DNA of 25,306 bases from Holophagales bacterium UBA5704 (GTDB taxonomy: Bacteria; Acidobacteriota; Thermoanaerobaculia; Multivoradales; UBA5704), in assembly GCA_002420005.1 (NCBI GenBank), contig DIHE01000131.1, positions 1 to 25,306 on the forward strand, read 5' to 3'. Positions 22,484-25,306 of the stretch are shown piece after piece. The notes beneath the pieces were generated by a model, which ran no database searches, had not been told where the DNA came from, and saw only the letters and a list, made by a program, of their open reading frames with translations. The position numbers and the translations under genes are program-made. Numbering within the stretch: the first letter of the stretch is position 1; every line of letters starts with the position of its first letter.

Positions 22484-25306
22484 CAGAAGACGAACGTCTC
22501 CGACTCCTCCTCCGCCGCGGGCCGGGCGGCGTTGGAGACGTGGCGGAGGAGCAGTTGCTCGTACAGCGCATCGACGATCCGATGGACCTTCTCCCCGATG
22601 ATCCGCTGCACGGGGAGGTCCACGCCCAGCTCTTTGCGCAGGGCGTTGCGCAGGCTGTTGGAGGACAGCGAATCCATCCCGAACTCCCCGAGCAGGGAGT
22701 CGGAGAACGGCCGCGACCACGTTTCGAGGCTCGCCTCGGTCGCGCCCAGGATCTCGGCGACCCGCAGGCGGAGGTGGCCGAGCAGCTCGGCGACCGCGGT
22801 CTCCCGCGGCTGTCCCATCACCGCGTGCAAGGCGTCGGCCGCCGTGGCGGCGCCGCGCAGGGACCCGGCCGGCGAGCCGGCCGCCGCGGCCTGGAGGCTG
22901 ATGCCGGTGAAGGCCCGCGGCCCGGCGGCCTTCAGATAGACGAGCTGCGGGTGCTCCCCCGCCAGCAGGGCGTCCAGGACCGGCATCGCCCCGGCCCCCT
23001 CGATCGAGGCGAGGCCTTTGCGTTCCATCAGCACCCGGTAGTGCTCGGAGGCCAGGGCGCCGACGCTCCAGTATCCCCAGTTGACCACCCGCACGCGCCC
23101 GGGCCAGGCCGCGCCCAGCCAGCGCGCGAACGCATCCTCGAAGGTGCAGCCGGCGCTGTAGTTGCTCTGCCCCGGCCACTTCGCGAAGGAGTTGATCGAG
23201 GAGAAGAACAAGGCGAAGTCAGGCGGATCCTCACCGAGCACCTGCGCCAGGCGGACCGCGACGTCGACCTTGGCGGCGAGCCCCGCGCGGAATTCCTCCT
23301 CGGTCATGTTGGCGAGCAGGTGGTCCCGCACCACCATGGCGGCATGGATCACGCCGTCGATGCGTCCGTGGTCGCGGCGGATCGCGGCACAGGCCTCCGC
23401 GAGCCGGCCGCGATCCGTGGCATCGGCGCAGAGGTAGACCGGCGCCGGGCCGATCCCGGCCAGCCGGTCGATCCGGGCCTGGATCTCCGCGTTCTTCGGC
23501 CGCCGGCCGATCCAGACGATCTGCGCCGGCAGGCGCCGCAGCAAGGCCTCGCTCCACACCTCGCCGATCCCCCCGGCGCCTCCGATCACGAGGTAGACCC
23601 CGCCCGGTCGGTACGGCGCCGGCCCCGCGGCCGCCGGGCGGCAGGGCGCGAGCTGCTGCCGCAGCCAACGGCCGCCGCGCCAGGCCCAGGCGTTTCCGTG
23701 CGGATCGGGGGGGAGCGACGGCAGGTCCCCCCAGGGGCCCACTCCCTCCGCCGGCAGGTCGACCAGCCGCACCTGCCAGGCGGGCTGTTCCTTGGCCAGC
23801 GAGCCGATCAGGCCGTGCACCCCGGCGTGCGCGGGAGGAGACGCCGCGTCGACGGGCTGCGCTCCGGCCGTGATCACCGTCCAGGCCAGAGGCCGGTCGC
23901 CATACCCGGCGGCCAGGAGCGCCTTGATCAGGCGGAAGCCGAAGAGCACGCCGTCCTCTTGGTCGGCGAGGAGCGCGTCGCGCTCCAACCCTTCCGGACG
24001 AGGCGGCGGGAGGATCCAGACGAGTTGGCCGATCTCCCCCCAGGCGGCGATCGCGGCGCCCCAGGCACCGATCTCCTCCGCGGGCTGCAGCTCCAGGGGC
24101 CGCGCCGCCGGAAAGTGCTCGCAGAGGGCCGCCCGCTGGGCGTCCGTGCCGCCGAGGAGCGCCACCCCCCCCGCCAGCGGCGCCGCGGAGGCGCCCGCCC
24201 CGACGGCCTCCACCGGCACCCAGACGGGCTCCAGCAGCATCTCGTCCCGGCGCGCCGGCTCCGCGGCGAGGGCGAAGGGCTGCAGCACCCGCGTCGTCCA
24301 GCCCCGCAACCGGGCACACAGGCGGCCGGTCTCGTCGCACAGATCGATGTCGAAGGTGCCGGTCTCGCCGCCGTCCGGCGCTCCGGCGATCCGCCGGATC
24401 ACGGCCCACGGCAGCGCCGGGCAGGGGTGGAGGATCTCGGCGCTCTGCAGCTCGAACGGCAGGGCGGGCGCCACCGCATCGCCCTCGCTGCGCCGGGCGG
24501 CGAGCGCGAAGCCGATGGTCGCCTGGACCGCCGCATCGGCCACGGCCGGATGCAGGACGGGAGCGCCCGGCACCGCGGCGAGCGCCGGCGGCAGGACGAG
24601 CCGCGCCACGATCTCATCCCCGCCGACATGGAGCTCCGCGATGCCGCGATGCGCCGGCCCATAGTCATAGCCCATGGCGGCGAAGGCTCGATAGCACTCC
24701 TCGCCGGCATAGCGCGCCCGGGTGCAGCGGGCGCGCAGGGCGTCCAGCTCGACGGCCGGCACCGCGGCGGCCTCCTGCAATCCCACCCGCCCCTGGCCGT
24801 GAAAGACGGCGCCGGCCCCCGATCCGCTGGCCACCTCGAAGCCGAACCCACCGTCGCCCTCGGGTGTCAGGCGCAGGTGGACCTGCACAGGGAGGTCGTC
24901 GACGTAGAGCGGCCGGACCCAGGCGACGCTCTTCAGCCAGGCGCGGCCTCCTCGCCCGGACAGCCGCTCTGCGCCCGCGCGCGCCAGCTCGAGGTACACC
25001 ACGGCCGGCAAAAGCTTACGGCCCCCGATCACGTGATCGGCGAGGAAGAATTCGTCCCCGCGCAAGGACAGGGTGAAATGTCCCGCGTCTCCGGGGTCCT
25101 GCACCGGCTCCGGCAGCCCCGGGGGCATCCGCACCTCCGGCGGCGGGCTGCGGCGGTCGCGCACCCAATATCGCTCGCGGGCGAAGGGATAGACCGGCAG
25201 GCGCAGCCGCCTTGGCCGGCCCTGCGGAGCGAGGCGCGTCCAATCGACCGCGGCCCCCCGGCTCCAGGAAGAGGCCAGGCGTTCCAGGCCGCCGTCGGCC
25301 GCGACC
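22483..25306 (-). CDS. Modular PKS, C-terminal part: DH-KR-ACP (5' end beyond right edge)
   Basis: The frame is open through the right edge, giving 940 visible residues (numbered from 25305). The first residues form the post-KS/AT linker ending LPVYPFARERYW. DH: HxxxGxxxxP with His91, and DAAVQ with Asp257 and Gln261, so it looks active. KR: a structural subdomain (about 360-560), then the NADPH loop GGAGGIG near 572 and the catalytic Tyr716 in NYSAGC, preceded by SSINS. The residue four after Tyr is Cys where most KRs have Asn. ACP: GMDSL with Ser879. The module should yield an alpha,beta-unsaturated acyl chain. The C terminus ends in an acidic-aromatic tail, EEESETFVF, a plausible partner for a TubC_N domain. 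Whether an AT lies upstream cannot be seen. The KR style (IGSLAKE..W..RLVDL, WGYW, NYSAGC) recalls trans-AT synthases. An internal ATG at 25164 is not the true start. Confidence 0.94.

Noticed and set aside
22484..23179. N-terminal extension of the TE protein's open frame up to 23179.
   Set aside because: The extension overlaps the KR-ACP coding region of gene 1 in another frame and has shadow-like composition. The TubC_N domain starts right after ATG 22483/22471.

Overview
The window is a single, tightly packed operon-like block of a nonribosomal peptide / polyketide (NRPS-PKS) biosynthetic gene cluster. All seven genes lie on the minus strand, so transcription runs from the right edge to the left edge. 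Base composition is very GC-rich (about 70% by eye) with strong third-position GC. Nothing here fixes the taxon. TubC-type docking domains, hybrid NRPS/PKS proteins with Cys-specific heterocyclization modules and a HupE/UreJ metal permease would suit a high-GC Gram-negative producer such as a myxobacterium or a relative, but that is inference.

Layout in transcription order: (1) the 3' part of a polyketide synthase, dehydratase-ketoreductase-ACP, cut by the right edge; (2) a one-module NRPS with TubC_N docking, a divergent heterocyclization/condensation domain, a Cys-like A domain, PCP and thioesterase; (3) a 2546-residue hybrid, TubC_N, canonical Cy, Cys-specific A domain with an embedded methyltransferase, PCP, KS, malonyl AT, ACP; (4) a 140-residue four-helix membrane protein rich in His; (5) a HupE/UreJ-family metal permease; (6) a GMC-family FAD oxidoreductase; (7) the 5' part of a large NRPS, C-A-PCP, C-A-PCP, C-A..., cut by the left edge after 2640 codons. 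Adjacent genes overlap or lie within about 50 bp of each other. Four of the six junctions are stop/start overlaps (two of them TGATG), so the block is probably co-transcribed and translationally coupled. No terminator, RNA gene, CRISPR array or insertion sequence was seen.

The proteins suggest a product containing at least one thiazoline-type Cys ring, probably methylated (or epimerised) by the embedded domain; a malonate unit left as a beta-ketone; a reduced and dehydrated polyketide unit; and at least two residues with the same valine-like A-domain code. The thioesterase sits in the second gene, not the last, so gene order cannot equal assembly order. Docking tails suggest a possible order gene 1 -> hybrid -> TE protein, or a branch point. 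The least ordinary points are the divergent Cy domain of the TE protein (canonical Cy residues replaced), the two membrane genes with metal-transport features embedded among the synthetase genes, and the exact 3180-bp module period of the left-hand NRPS.
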